Shown in pieces: positions 46,185 through 54,734 of a stretch of DNA of 64,000 nucleotides; position 1 is the stretch's first letter; every line of letters starts with the position of its first letter. A program made the translations under genes and the position numbers. The notes beneath the pieces are model-generated. The model had not been told where the DNA came from and did not search any database. It worked only from the letters and a program-made list of their open reading frames with translations. The stretch lies in the NCBI RefSeq assembly GCF_014860165.1, contig NZ_JACZKG010000054.1, positions 1 to 64,000 on the forward strand. Reading direction: 5' to 3'. Source of the DNA: Devosia sp. Lineage in GTDB: Bacteria > Pseudomonadota > Alphaproteobacteria > Rhizobiales > Devosiaceae.

Positions 46185-47812
46185 CCGCTGCTGAAGCAGA
46201 GTTCGACTATATCATCATCGGCGCCGGCTCCGCCGGCTCAGTGGTGGCCAATCGACTGTCCGCCGATCCGCAACTGAGAGTACTGGTGCTGGAGGCCGGG
46301 CCGGACGAGCGAGTCATCCATAGCCGTGCTCCCGGCGCGTTTGTTGGCCTGTTTGGAACAGACCGAACCTTTCCCTACGTTTCGGACCCCGAGCCGGCTG
46401 CCGCCGGCCGGCGAATCCATGTGCCGCAGGGCCGCATGCCGGGCGGTGGCAGCGCCATCAATGGCATGATCTATGTCCGCGGTGATGCCCGCGACTATGA
46501 CGACTGGAGCGCGGCCGGCTGTACTGGCTGGAGCTATGACGAGGTGCTGCCATATTTCCGGCGCTCCGAACAGAATGTGCGTCTAGCCGACAGCTTCCAT
46601 GGTGTCGACGGACCGCTCGGTGTCACCGACGTGCCGCATCGCCATGCCGTCAGCACCGGATTCGTGCGGGCGGCCCAACAGGCAGGACTGGCCTACAATC
46701 ACGATTTCAACGGGGCCAGCCAACTCGGGGTCGGCTTTTTTCAGGTCACCCAACGGGACGGGGAACGCGAGAGCACCGCTGCGGCCTTCCTGCGACCGGC
46801 GCTCCGCGCAAGGCAGAACCTGGCCCTCGAGCTGAACGCAGACGTAGAGCGGATCGCTGTCGCCGACGGGCGGGCAAACGGCGTCTTCTGGCGACGCGGC
46901 GGCACATTGCGTGGCGCCACCGCACGACGCGGGGTCATCCTGTCAGCGGGCGCCATCGGTAGTCCCCGCCTGTTGCTGCTGTCCGGCATTGGCCCGGCTG
47001 CGCAACTGGCGGAATGGGGAATTCCCGTCGTCCACGACCTCGCCGGTGTCGGGCGCAATTACCAGGACCATCTCCAGATCCCCAATTACTACGCGACACG
47101 GGGGCCGATCAGCCTGCTCGGGCAGGACAAGGGCCTCAACGCGGTTCGACACCTGGCGCAGTGGGCACTGTTTCGCACCGGCCTGCTCACCTCCAATGTG
47201 GGCGAAGCCGGCGCGTTTGCCGATACCGATGGCGACGGTCGCGCCGATATCCAGCTGCATGCCTTTCCGGTGATGGTGCCCGACCACGAACGGGCGCCGC
47301 CGCCCGGCCACGGGATCACGATCAGCCCATGCGACCTCAGACCGAAGTCGCGCGGACAGGTGATGCTGCGCGGGGCTGATCCGCGCCTGCCGATGCGCAT
47401 CATTGCCAATGCACTGGGTGACGAAGCGGATGTGGCCTCGCTCGTCAGGGGGCTTCGACTTGCGCGCCGGATAGCTCGGGCTCCTGCGCTGGCCGCAATG
47501 GTCGAGCGTGAACTTCTCCTGCCTGCAGACGATCCTGGTGACACTGTCTTGGCCGACTATGTCCGGTCCTATTGCAAGACCGTCTATCATCCTGTCGGAA
47601 CGTGCCGGATGGGCATCGACGCCGGTGCGGTTGTTGATCCGGGCCTTGCGGTTCGGGGCATCGCGGGCCTACATGTCGTTGATGCGTCGATCATGCCGGC
47701 CATTCCGAGCGGCAACACCAATGCGCCAACCATCATGATTGCTGAAAAGGCCGCCGATCTTCTGACCGGCAAGGCGCCGCCGCCACGCGCTCCCCAACGG
47801 GTCGCCGCATGA
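46181..47812 (+). CDS. GMC family FAD-dependent oxidoreductase
   Basis: 543-aa flavoprotein: IIIGAGSAGSVVANRLS, signature PGGGSAINGMIYVRGDARDYD, active-site H in VYHPVGTCRMG and N in GNTNAPTIMIAEKAA. It is a diverged tandem paralogue of the preceding gene, so two related alcohols or two consecutive oxidations are plausible. ATGA overlaps link it to both neighbours. Confidence 0.93.
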   Translation: MTAAEAEFDYIIIGAGSAGSVVANRLSADPQLRVLVLEAGPDERVIHSRAPGAFVGLFGTDRTFPYVSDPEPAAAGRRIHVPQGRMPGGGSAINGMIYVRGDARDYDDWSAAGCTGWSYDEVLPYFRRSEQNVRLADSFHGVDGPLGVTDVPHRHAVSTGFVRAAQQAGLAYNHDFNGASQLGVGFFQVTQRDGERESTAAAFLRPALRARQNLALELNADVERIAVADGRANGVFWRRGGTLRGATARRGVILSAGAIGSPRLLLLSGIGPAAQLAEWGIPVVHDLAGVGRNYQDHLQIPNYYATRGPISLLGQDKGLNAVRHLAQWALFRTGLLTSNVGEAGAFADTDGDGRADIQLHAFPVMVPDHERAPPPGHGITISPCDLRPKSRGQVMLRGADPRLPMRIIANALGDEADVASLVRGLRLARRIARAPALAAMVERELLLPADDPGDTVLADYVRSYCKTVYHPVGTCRMGIDAGAVVDPGLAVRGIAGLHVVDASIMPAIPSGNTNAPTIMIAEKAADLLTGKAPPPRAPQRVAA

Positions 47813-48237
47813 GCGCGCTGATCCGCCACAAGGCTGTGTTGACCACGGCGACCGCCGAGCGCCTGGCGCAAGCGGGGTTGGCGTATGCCAGGAGCAATTC
47901 CATGGTGGTTGCTGTAGCAGTCGTCGATGACGGGGGCGCCGCGATCGTTCTCATCCGCATGGATGGAGCGAACCCTGCCGTTGCCGATCTGGCGCTCGAC
48001 AAGGCCCACACTTCTGCCAACACAGGCGCGCCCACCGAGGCCTTCGGGGAACTCATGCTGTCACGCCCTGGGCTGGCGTTGGGCCTTTCGAACCGGCCAA
48101 GGCTGTTGACGTGGGGCGGGGGCGTGCCGGTGCGGGTCGATGGTCACGTTGTCGGCGCGATTGGTGTTTCCGGCGGTCCGGAAGATGACGATATCGCTTG
48201 CGCCAGGGCCGCGCTTGCCGCGTTAGACCTGGGCTGA
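47809..48237 (+). CDS. HbpS/GlcG-family haem-binding-like protein
   Basis: 142-aa protein of the GlcG/HbpS fold: VAVAVVDDGGAAIVLIRMDGA, KAHTSANTGAPTEAF, GGVPVRVDGHVVGAIGVSGG. Family members accompany flavin oxidoreductases and glycolate or diol oxidation operons and may carry cofactors or sense redox; the role is undefined. Its ATG overlaps the GMC stop. Confidence 0.87.
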   Translation: MSALIRHKAVLTTATAERLAQAGLAYARSNSMVVAVAVVDDGGAAIVLIRMDGANPAVADLALDKAHTSANTGAPTEAFGELMLSRPGLALGLSNRPRLLTWGGGVPVRVDGHVVGAIGVSGGPEDDDIACARAALAALDLG

Positions 48238-48257
48238 GCCCTACTACTGGAGCCAAG

Positions 48258-49703
48258 ATGACCAGCCTAGACCTTGTCCATACCGACGCCTTCATCAATG
48301 GCAGCTGGCGTGGTGCCGATCGCCGGTTTGCGGTGACCAACCCGGCTAACGGCTCATTGATCGCTGAAGTAGCCGACCTTGAAATCGAAGCAGTGCGGGA
48401 AGCGATTTTCGCGGCCCGTGATGCATTGCCCGGATGGCGCGCTCGTACGGGCAAGGATCGCTCGCTCATCCTGCGGCGCTGGTTTGAGCTGATCATGCAG
48501 AACCAGGAGGCCCTGGCCCGCCTGCTGAGCGCCGAGCAGGGTAAGCCGCTGGCGGAAAGCCGCGGGGAAATTGCCTATGGCGCTGCCTTTATCGAGTGGT
48601 TCGCCGAGGAAGCGAAGCGGGTCTATGGGGACCTCATTCCCGCACCCGCCGCAGACCGGCGAATCGCGGTGCTGCGCCAGCCGGTCGGCGTGGTTGGCGC
48701 TATCACGCCCTGGAACTTCCCCACCGCGATGATCACCCGCAAGGCCGGTCCAGCGCTGGCAGTGGGCTGCACAATGGTGCTCAAGCCTGCCTCGGCGACA
48801 CCCCTGAGTGCCCTGGCGCTGGCCGCCCTTGCGCACGAGGCGGGAATTCCACCCGGTGTTTTCAACGTGGTGACCTCGACCCGCAGTTCGGCGGTGGGCA
48901 CGGAACTCGCGACCAATCCCGCCATCGCCAAGATCACCTTCACCGGATCGACGCCTGTGGGAAAGATCCTGCTTAAGCAGGCTGCCGACACGGTCAAACG
49001 CGCCTCCATGGAACTGGGTGGCAACGCCCCTTTCATCGTCTTTGACGACGCGGACCTCGATCAGGCGGTCAAGGGCGCCATTGCCTCGAAATACCGCAAC
49101 AGCGGCCAAACCTGCGTCTGTGCCAACAGGCTGCTGGTGCAGTCGGGTGTTTATGAGGCCTTTGCGGAAAAGTTGGCGGTGGCGGTTCGGGCGCTCCGCG
49201 TCGGCCCGGCGCTGGGCGGCCCGAGTGAGCAGGGGCCGCTGATCGATACCAAGGCGGTCCTCAAGGTCGAGGAACACATTGCCGACGCCCTGGCCAATGG
49301 CGCTCGCATCGTGACCGGCGGGCATCGGCATGCACTTGGCGGCAATTTCTTCGAGCCCACGATCCTCGCCGATGTCACGCCCGCCATGCTGATCGCGCGG
49401 GAGGAGACCTTTGGGCCGGTGGCGCCACTGTTCCGCTTCGAGACCGAAGCCGAGGCCATCGCCCTCGCCAATGACACCGAGGTCGGGCTGGCCGGATACT
49501 TCTACGCGCGCGATATCGGCCGCGTCTGGCGCGTTGCCGAAGCGCTGGAGGTCGGCATGGTGGGGATCAACGAGGGCCTGATCTCCACCGAAGTCGCTCC
49601 CTTTGGCGGCATCAAGGAATCGGGCCAGGGTCGCGAGGGTTCGCGCTACGGCATGGATGACTATCTCGAGACCAAGTATCTGTGCTTCGGCGGCATTGAC
49701 TGA
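48258..49703 (+). CDS. NAD(P)-dependent aldehyde dehydrogenase (GabD-like)
   Basis: 481-aa enzyme. Catalytic E252 in MELGGNAPFIVF and C286 in NSGQTCVC, with ITFTGSTPVG and IKESGQGREGSRYG, place it close to succinate-semialdehyde dehydrogenases. With the upstream alcohol-oxidising GMC enzymes it would take an aldehyde to the acid. The start at 48258 follows AGCCAAG and lies 20 nt after the HbpS-like gene; it ends the long operon. Confidence 0.92.
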   Translation: MTSLDLVHTDAFINGSWRGADRRFAVTNPANGSLIAEVADLEIEAVREAIFAARDALPGWRARTGKDRSLILRRWFELIMQNQEALARLLSAEQGKPLAESRGEIAYGAAFIEWFAEEAKRVYGDLIPAPAADRRIAVLRQPVGVVGAITPWNFPTAMITRKAGPALAVGCTMVLKPASATPLSALALAALAHEAGIPPGVFNVVTSTRSSAVGTELATNPAIAKITFTGSTPVGKILLKQAADTVKRASMELGGNAPFIVFDDADLDQAVKGAIASKYRNSGQTCVCANRLLVQSGVYEAFAEKLAVAVRALRVGPALGGPSEQGPLIDTKAVLKVEEHIADALANGARIVTGGHRHALGGNFFEPTILADVTPAMLIAREETFGPVAPLFRFETEAEAIALANDTEVGLAGYFYARDIGRVWRVAEALEVGMVGINEGLISTEVAPFGGIKESGQGREGSRYGMDDYLETKYLCFGGID

Positions 49704-49731
49704 CACCGCACCCTGCCGCTGTATTGACGCC

Positions 49732-49760
49732 CGTTGCCATACAAGAATATCGTATTGCAA
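49732..49760. promoter_or_regulatory. Operator-like site 5 (variant core TGCCATACA)
   Basis: TTGCCATACAAG (core 49735-49743) is followed after four bases by the inverted TCGTATTGCAAG. It lies 62 bp upstream of the GntR gene and could serve autoregulation. Confidence 0.6.
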
Positions 49761-49805
49761 GCGACGCTTCGGACATGAATCGGTGCGGCAGGAAAGGTCT
49801 GAGCA

Positions 49806-50471
49806 ATGAACGAACAGCTCTCGATGCGGGTGGAATCGCTTCCCAACCTTCGCGAACAGGTCGTCGAGAGGCTGCGCCTCGCCATTGCCACCGGGCGTTT
49901 CAAGCCAGGCGCCCGCCTTGTCGAACGCGAACTGTGCGAGATGATGGGGGTGTCGCGGACCTCTTTGCGTGAAGCGCTGCGAGAATTGCAGGCCGATGGA
50001 CTGATCACAGCGCAGCCAAACCGGGGCCTCAGCGTTTCGGTGATCAGCCGCAAGGAAGCCGAGGGCATCTATCAGGTCCGCACTGTGTTGGAGGGACTTG
50101 CCGCTCGCTTGTTTGCCCGCAATGCGACCGACCGCGAGTTGAAGGCCCTGCGCCGCAGCATCGACAGGCTTGAGGCCGTCTATGCCGACTTCACGGCGGA
50201 GTCCTTCATCGCTGCCAAATCCGAATTCTATGACATCCTGCTCAACGGGGCGGGCAACGAGACGGCCTCGGCGATGCTGCTGCGTATCCACACGCGCGTC
50301 TCGCAATTGCGTGTCGTCTCGCTCTCCAGCGCCGAACGGGCGGAGCGGTCAATCGCCGAGCTTAGAGAATTCCTCAGCGCGCTCGAGGCACGGGATGAAG
50401 ACAGGGCCTGGAGCCTGTGTATCCAGCATGTCGAGAATGCGGCCAAGGCCGCCCTGGCAGCGCTAAACTGA
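49806..50471 (+). CDS. GntR family transcriptional regulator, FCD subfamily
   Basis: 221-aa regulator. The winged helix-turn-helix spans about residues 15-75 (LREQVVERLRLAIATGRFKPGARLVERELCEMMGVSRTSLREALRELQADGLI), followed by an all-alpha FCD ligand domain. FCD regulators usually repress catabolic genes and are released by a pathway acid. The six TGTCATACA-type sites in this island, one of them before this gene, suggest it is the local regulator. The inducer is unknown. Confidence 0.92.
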   Translation: MNEQLSMRVESLPNLREQVVERLRLAIATGRFKPGARLVERELCEMMGVSRTSLREALRELQADGLITAQPNRGLSVSVISRKEAEGIYQVRTVLEGLAARLFARNATDRELKALRRSIDRLEAVYADFTAESFIAAKSEFYDILLNGAGNETASAMLLRIHTRVSQLRVVSLSSAERAERSIAELREFLSALEARDEDRAWSLCIQHVENAAKAALAALN

Positions 50472-50846
50472 CGATACGCTTGTTGGCCACGCGCATCGCG
50501 GCATCCTAGAACCCCACGCTATGCCGTGGCTGTACTCTGCCGGTGCGACGCCTCGTGCCACTGGTCGCTGATGGTCGACCTGAGTCTGTGTCTCCGCCCA
50601 ATCTCTGGCCGTACACAACCCCGGTCTACCTGCCTTCCTGGCTTTTGGCGCGGCATTTACGGCTTTGGCAAAAACCCCAGCAAACCTCTAGGCACCAACA
50701 AGGCTCTTGATCGTCACATCGTAAGTCTGTATGACAAACATACGACGCATGGATGCCCGCCGCGAGGCGGGCGGGGTCAAGTGGCGGCACAGCCACAGAC
50801 CCAGTCCGATGCGCCGCTGGCTGAACCGGTCCCTAGGGAGGAACCC
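50472..50846. promoter_or_regulatory. Leader region of the dctPQM operon
   Basis: 375 bp without a supported gene. It contains operator-like site 6 and a possible promoter TTGATC, 17 bases, TATGAC (50707-50735) overlapping the site. Confidence 0.5.
50723..50746 (-). promoter_or_regulatory. Operator-like site 6 (core TGTCATACA on the - strand)
   Basis: On the + strand TCTGTATGACAAACAT, core 50728-50736, 110 bp upstream of the TRAP binding-protein gene. It overlaps a possible -10 element, as expected for a repressor site. Confidence 0.62.
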
Positions 50847-51857
50847 ATGAAAATCTGGAAATCGTTGATGGCGATTGCCGCTGTCGCTCTGGCCTCGCCT
50901 GCAGTCGCCCAGGACTATCCTGAGATGACCTTGCGCTATTCGTCGAACATCCCCGAAGTCGTCAACACATCCAAGATTGACCTGTTCTTCTCAGCTGAGA
51001 TCGAGAAACGCAGTGGCGGCAAGATCAAGATCCAGCATTTCTGGGCCAACACGATGGGCGGCGAAGCCGAGATCGTGGACCTGACCGGCAGCGGTGCCGT
51101 CGATCTGGCGCTGATCGTCACCGGCAATCAGGTCTCCCGCCTGCCCTTCGCCGCCGTGACCAATTCGCTGCCGCGCACCTTTGCCGATGGCCCCAAGCTG
51201 GTGACGCTGACCCGGGACCTGTTCGAGAACAACGCGACGATCCAGGCGGAATTCGCAGCGGCCAACCTGCATCCGATCCTATACCGTTACCTGCCCGACT
51301 ACCGGGTCTATTGCTCGTCGCCGATGCGGACCGTGGCCGATTTCCAGAACAAGAAGATCCGCAGCTATGGCGCCTATGTGCCTGTCATGTTCGAGGCGCT
51401 GGGGGCCGTGCCGGTCAATATTCCGCCCACCGACATGATCCAGGCCATGAGCACCGGCGCGCTGGACTGCACCTACATGTTCAATTCCTCGGCGCTGCAG
51501 TTCAAGGTTGATCAGGTTGCCAAATATGCGACCGATATCAGCTTCGGGGTTATCAACGCCCACACGCTGTTCGTCTCGGCGGACAAATGGAATGCCTGGC
51601 CCGAGTCGGTGCGCACCCTGTTCAACGAGGTGGCCCGCGACGCAGAGGCCTACGGCAATGCCCTGATCGCCGAAGATGAAGCCAAGGCCCTCGACGCCAT
51701 CGTTGCCGCCGGCATGGAAGTCGTGCCCTTCGAGGAGCAGGACGCGCTGACGGCGGCCATCCCCGATATGCTTGAGGTGTGGGTGGCCAAGATGGGCGAG
51801 AGCGGCAAGGACGCTGAGGCCCAGGAGATTGCCGAATACATCAAGGCAAACCGCTAG
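50847..51857 (+). CDS. TRAP transporter substrate-binding protein (DctP type)
   Basis: 336-aa periplasmic protein: signal peptide 1-22 (VALASPAVAQD), then DctP-like MTLRYSSNIPEVVNTSKIDLFFSAEIEKRSGGKIKI, KIRSYGAYVPVMFEALGAVPVNIPPTDMIQAMSTGALDC. The Arg in KIRS is the usual carboxylate-binding residue, so the ligand is probably an organic acid. A strong AGGGAGG site precedes the ATG. A GC hairpin separates it from the permease genes. Confidence 0.92.
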   Translation: MKIWKSLMAIAAVALASPAVAQDYPEMTLRYSSNIPEVVNTSKIDLFFSAEIEKRSGGKIKIQHFWANTMGGEAEIVDLTGSGAVDLALIVTGNQVSRLPFAAVTNSLPRTFADGPKLVTLTRDLFENNATIQAEFAAANLHPILYRYLPDYRVYCSSPMRTVADFQNKKIRSYGAYVPVMFEALGAVPVNIPPTDMIQAMSTGALDCTYMFNSSALQFKVDQVAKYATDISFGVINAHTLFVSADKWNAWPESVRTLFNEVARDAEAYGNALIAEDEAKALDAIVAAGMEVVPFEEQDALTAAIPDMLEVWVAKMGESGKDAEAQEIAEYIKANR

Positions 51858-51865
51858 TTGCGGCG

Positions 51866-51897
51866 GGGTGAGCCGGGGCCGTTGCCCCGGCTCACCC
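51866..51897 (+). terminator. GC hairpin between dctP-type and dctQ-type genes
   Basis: A perfect 14-bp stem (51866-51879 with 51884-51897) and a four-base loop start eight bases after the stop codon. No T tract. Probably sets the ratio of binding protein to permease. Confidence 0.6.
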
Positions 51898-51923
51898 AGT
51901 GCATTGATCTCCGGGAGGGTGTG

Positions 51924-52439
51924 GTGATCTTACTGAAACTGGCGGACCGGACCGTGCGTCAACTGACGCAGTGGGCCTTCCTGGCCGGGGCGGTCCTGCT
52001 CCTGGTGCTGGCGCTGATCGGCTTTGTCGACGTCGTCATGACCAACACCATTCTGGTCCCGGTCCGCGGATTGGTGGAGATTTCCGGCTCGCTTCTCGCC
52101 GTGGTGGTATTCCTAGGGCTCGCCCAGGCGCAGGCACAGGGCGCCAATATCACCATCGATATCTTCACCCAGATGATGCCGCCGCTGCTGCGTCGGGTCA
52201 GCGATGTCGTCACCCTGGCGATCTGTACCGCCTTCATGGCGGCCCTCACCTGGTATACTGCCGCGCTCGCCTTGGCCGCATGGCACTACAATGAGACCGC
52301 CCTTGGTGCCTTCGCCTTCCCCATGGCCCCCGGCAAGACGCTGGCCCTCTTGGGAGCGGCCATCGCCACGCTCGAGTTTGCACGACAACTGGTCTGGCGC
52401 GCCTTCACCTCAACACCCCACGGCGGCCCACAGTCATGA
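51924..52439 (+). CDS. TRAP transporter small permease (DctQ type)
   Basis: 171-aa protein with four membrane helices, typical for DctQ (AFLAGAVLLLVLALIGFVDVV; ISGSLLAVVVFLGLAQAQAQGA). A GTG at 51924, five bases after GGGAGG, is taken as start. It overlaps the DctM-type gene by four bases. Confidence 0.87.
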   Translation: MILLKLADRTVRQLTQWAFLAGAVLLLVLALIGFVDVVMTNTILVPVRGLVEISGSLLAVVVFLGLAQAQAQGANITIDIFTQMMPPLLRRVSDVVTLAICTAFMAALTWYTAALALAAWHYNETALGAFAFPMAPGKTLALLGAAIATLEFARQLVWRAFTSTPHGGPQS

Positions 52440-53752
52440 CCGACCCCCTTCTCATTGGCGCTATGGCTATCGTCGCCATGCTCGCGCTGGCCAGTATTGG
52501 GGTGCCGGTGGGCATCGCCATGGCTGTCGTAGCCTTGATTGGCCTGTGGACGATCGGCGGGCCGGCCTTTGCCATCGGCACGCTCACCAACCTGCCATTC
52601 GCCACCGCATCCGACTACGGCTTCGTCGTCATACCGATGTTCGTGCTCATGGGAACACTGGCTTCGGGATCCGGCATTACCCAGGAGCTCTTTGCCTTCA
52701 GCAATCGCGTTCTGGGCTCGACGCGGGGTGCCCTGCTGCAGGCCACGGTGCTGGCCTCTGCCGGTTTCGCGGCGATCTCCGGATCGACCGTGGTCAACGC
52801 AGTCCTGTTCACGCGCATTGCTTTGCCTGAAATGATGCGTTTGGGCTACGACAAGGCCCTCGCGGCCGGGTGCATTGCCGCCGCAGGCACAATAGCTGCG
52901 CTCATTCCGCCCTCGATCAGCTTTGTCATCTATGGCCTGATGACCGGGGAATCGGTGGCGGAACTGCTGATCGCCGGCATTGTGCCGGGCGTCATCACGG
53001 CGGCAGCTTATATGATCGGCATTTCGGTCATGCTGCGGATGAATCCCAAGCTGGCTCCGCCGCCACAACCGCGCGCCAGCGCCAGAGAAATCCTCGAAAG
53101 CGCCCGCGGATTGTGGGCGACCATCCTGCTCGCCGCTTTGGTCATCGGCGGCATCTATCTTGGCTTCACCACCCCCTCGGGTGCTGGGGCGTTCGGCGCG
53201 GTGGGCGCCCTGCTGATCGCGCTGTTTCGCCGGAAGCTGACTCGTGCCACTCTGGGCGAGTCTCTGAGCAGCAGCGCATCGACGACGGCCGCCCTGTTTA
53301 TCGTGATCATCGGCGGCCTGCTGCTGACGCGCTTCCTGCTGGTATCGGGAACCGTCACCGCAACCACCGACCTGCTGGTCGGCCTCGATTTGTCGCCGAT
53401 ACTGTTCCTGGTCGTCCTGGTGCTGATCTATCTGGTGCTCGGCATGTTCGTCGATCCGCTCTCCATGCAGGTCATGACACTGCCCTTCGCTTATCCCATA
53501 ATGCTGGCCCTGGGCTTCGATGGCATCTGGTTCGGCGTCATCGTCGTCAAACTGGTGGAGATTGCCGTCCTCACCCCTCCAGTCGGCATGAACCTGTTTG
53601 CCGTCGTCGGCGCGTCGGAGGGCAAGGTGTCCCTGGCTGATACCTATCGCGGCATCCTGCCCTTCGTGCTGATAGAATTGATCCTCCTGGTCCTCTTCGT
53701 CGCCTTCCCGCAATTGGTGACCTGGCTGCCCGACCAGATGTTCTCGCACTAA
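52436..53752 (+). CDS. TRAP transporter large permease (DctM type)
   Basis: 438-aa membrane protein with about twelve helices and DctM motifs SGFAAISGSTVVNA-like SAGFAAISGSTVVNAVLF, AAGTIAALIPPSISFVIYG and LTPPVGMNLFAV. It forms the sodium-driven channel with the DctQ-type protein. The following dehydrogenase gene starts 40 bp later. Confidence 0.92.
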   Translation: MTDPLLIGAMAIVAMLALASIGVPVGIAMAVVALIGLWTIGGPAFAIGTLTNLPFATASDYGFVVIPMFVLMGTLASGSGITQELFAFSNRVLGSTRGALLQATVLASAGFAAISGSTVVNAVLFTRIALPEMMRLGYDKALAAGCIAAAGTIAALIPPSISFVIYGLMTGESVAELLIAGIVPGVITAAAYMIGISVMLRMNPKLAPPPQPRASAREILESARGLWATILLAALVIGGIYLGFTTPSGAGAFGAVGALLIALFRRKLTRATLGESLSSSASTTAALFIVIIGGLLLTRFLLVSGTVTATTDLLVGLDLSPILFLVVLVLIYLVLGMFVDPLSMQVMTLPFAYPIMLALGFDGIWFGVIVVKLVEIAVLTPPVGMNLFAVVGASEGKVSLADTYRGILPFVLIELILLVLFVAFPQLVTWLPDQMFSH

Positions 53753-53792
53753 TTCGCCGCCTAGTACTCATCACCGTCCCGGAGCCTGCCGT

Positions 53793-54734
53793 ATGACCAT
53801 GCAACCATCGACCGAAAAGCAGCGCATCGGATTTATCGGTCTGGGCGCCATGGGGACGCCGATGGTCGGCCGGTTGGCTGGCTGCGGATTCCGCCTGACT
53901 GTCTTCGACGCGGACGCGACGCGGGCGGCCGCAGTGGCTGGAGATGTGGGATGCACCGTTGCACCGACCGCCGCCGATGTCGCCCAGGGCGCCGACATGG
54001 TGATTACCATGTTGCCCAATAGTGCAATCGTCGCGGGCGTACTGGGTGGGCCTGACGGGGTTCTGGCCCGGTTGCGCAAGGGCGCGCTCGTGATCGAAAT
54101 GTCGAGCGGCGTGCCCGAGCGAACCCGCGACCTTGCCGACAAGGCAGGTGAACGCGGCATCCTCCTGATCGATGCGCCCGTTTCCGGCGGCGTTGCCCGC
54201 GCCCGAACTGGCGACCTTGCGATCATGGTGGGGGGCGGCGACGAGGCCTTTGCGCTGGCCGAGCCGGCCCTGCGGTCTATGGGGAACGCCGTACAGCGCA
54301 CCGGCGGTGTCGGCACAGCCCACGCGATGAAGGCGCTGAACAATCTGGTCAGCGCCGGCGGTTTCCTGATCGGCATTGAGGCGCTGTTGATCGGCAGCCG
54401 CTTCGGCCTCGACCCAGCCGTCATGGTGGATGTGCTCAACGCCTCGACAGGGATGAACAACTCGACCCAGAAGAAGTTCAAGCAATTCGTACTGTCCCGC
54501 CGCTTCGATGCCGGATTTGGTCTGGACCTGATGGTCAAGGATCTCGGCATCGCCCTGGGCGTGGCCCAGGATACCGGGACCGCCGCCCCGTTTGCGGCCA
54601 TGTGCCAGCAGATGTGGGCCGGTGCCCGCGCTGCCCTTGGATCGGGGCAGGACCATACCGCCATGGCGCGCTTCAGTGAGTTGCTCGCGGGTAGTGAACT
54701 GATCGCTCAGGACAAGCCCACCGATGGGAGGTGA
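53793..54734 (+). CDS. NAD(P)-dependent beta-hydroxyacid dehydrogenase (3-hydroxyisobutyrate dehydrogenase family)
   Basis: 313-aa enzyme: IGFIGLGAMGTPMVGRLAGCG nucleotide motif, substrate motif DAPVSGGVARARTGDL at about 127-142, catalytic K180 in HAMKALNN. It belongs with tartronate-semialdehyde reductases and sugar-acid dehydrogenases such as GarR/LtnD. Next to the TRAP importer it may oxidise or reduce the imported acid. It overlaps the next SDR gene by 11 bp. Confidence 0.9.
   Translation: MTMQPSTEKQRIGFIGLGAMGTPMVGRLAGCGFRLTVFDADATRAAAVAGDVGCTVAPTAADVAQGADMVITMLPNSAIVAGVLGGPDGVLARLRKGALVIEMSSGVPERTRDLADKAGERGILLIDAPVSGGVARARTGDLAIMVGGGDEAFALAEPALRSMGNAVQRTGGVGTAHAMKALNNLVSAGGFLIGIEALLIGSRFGLDPAVMVDVLNASTGMNNSTQKKFKQFVLSRRFDAGFGLDLMVKDLGIALGVAQDTGTAAPFAAMCQQMWAGARAALGSGQDHTAMARFSELLAGSELIAQDKPTDGR

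Noticed and set aside
48354..50306. 650-codon - strand frame opposite the aldehyde dehydrogenase and GntR genes
   Set aside because: Antisense shadow across two recognised genes and their regulatory gap.
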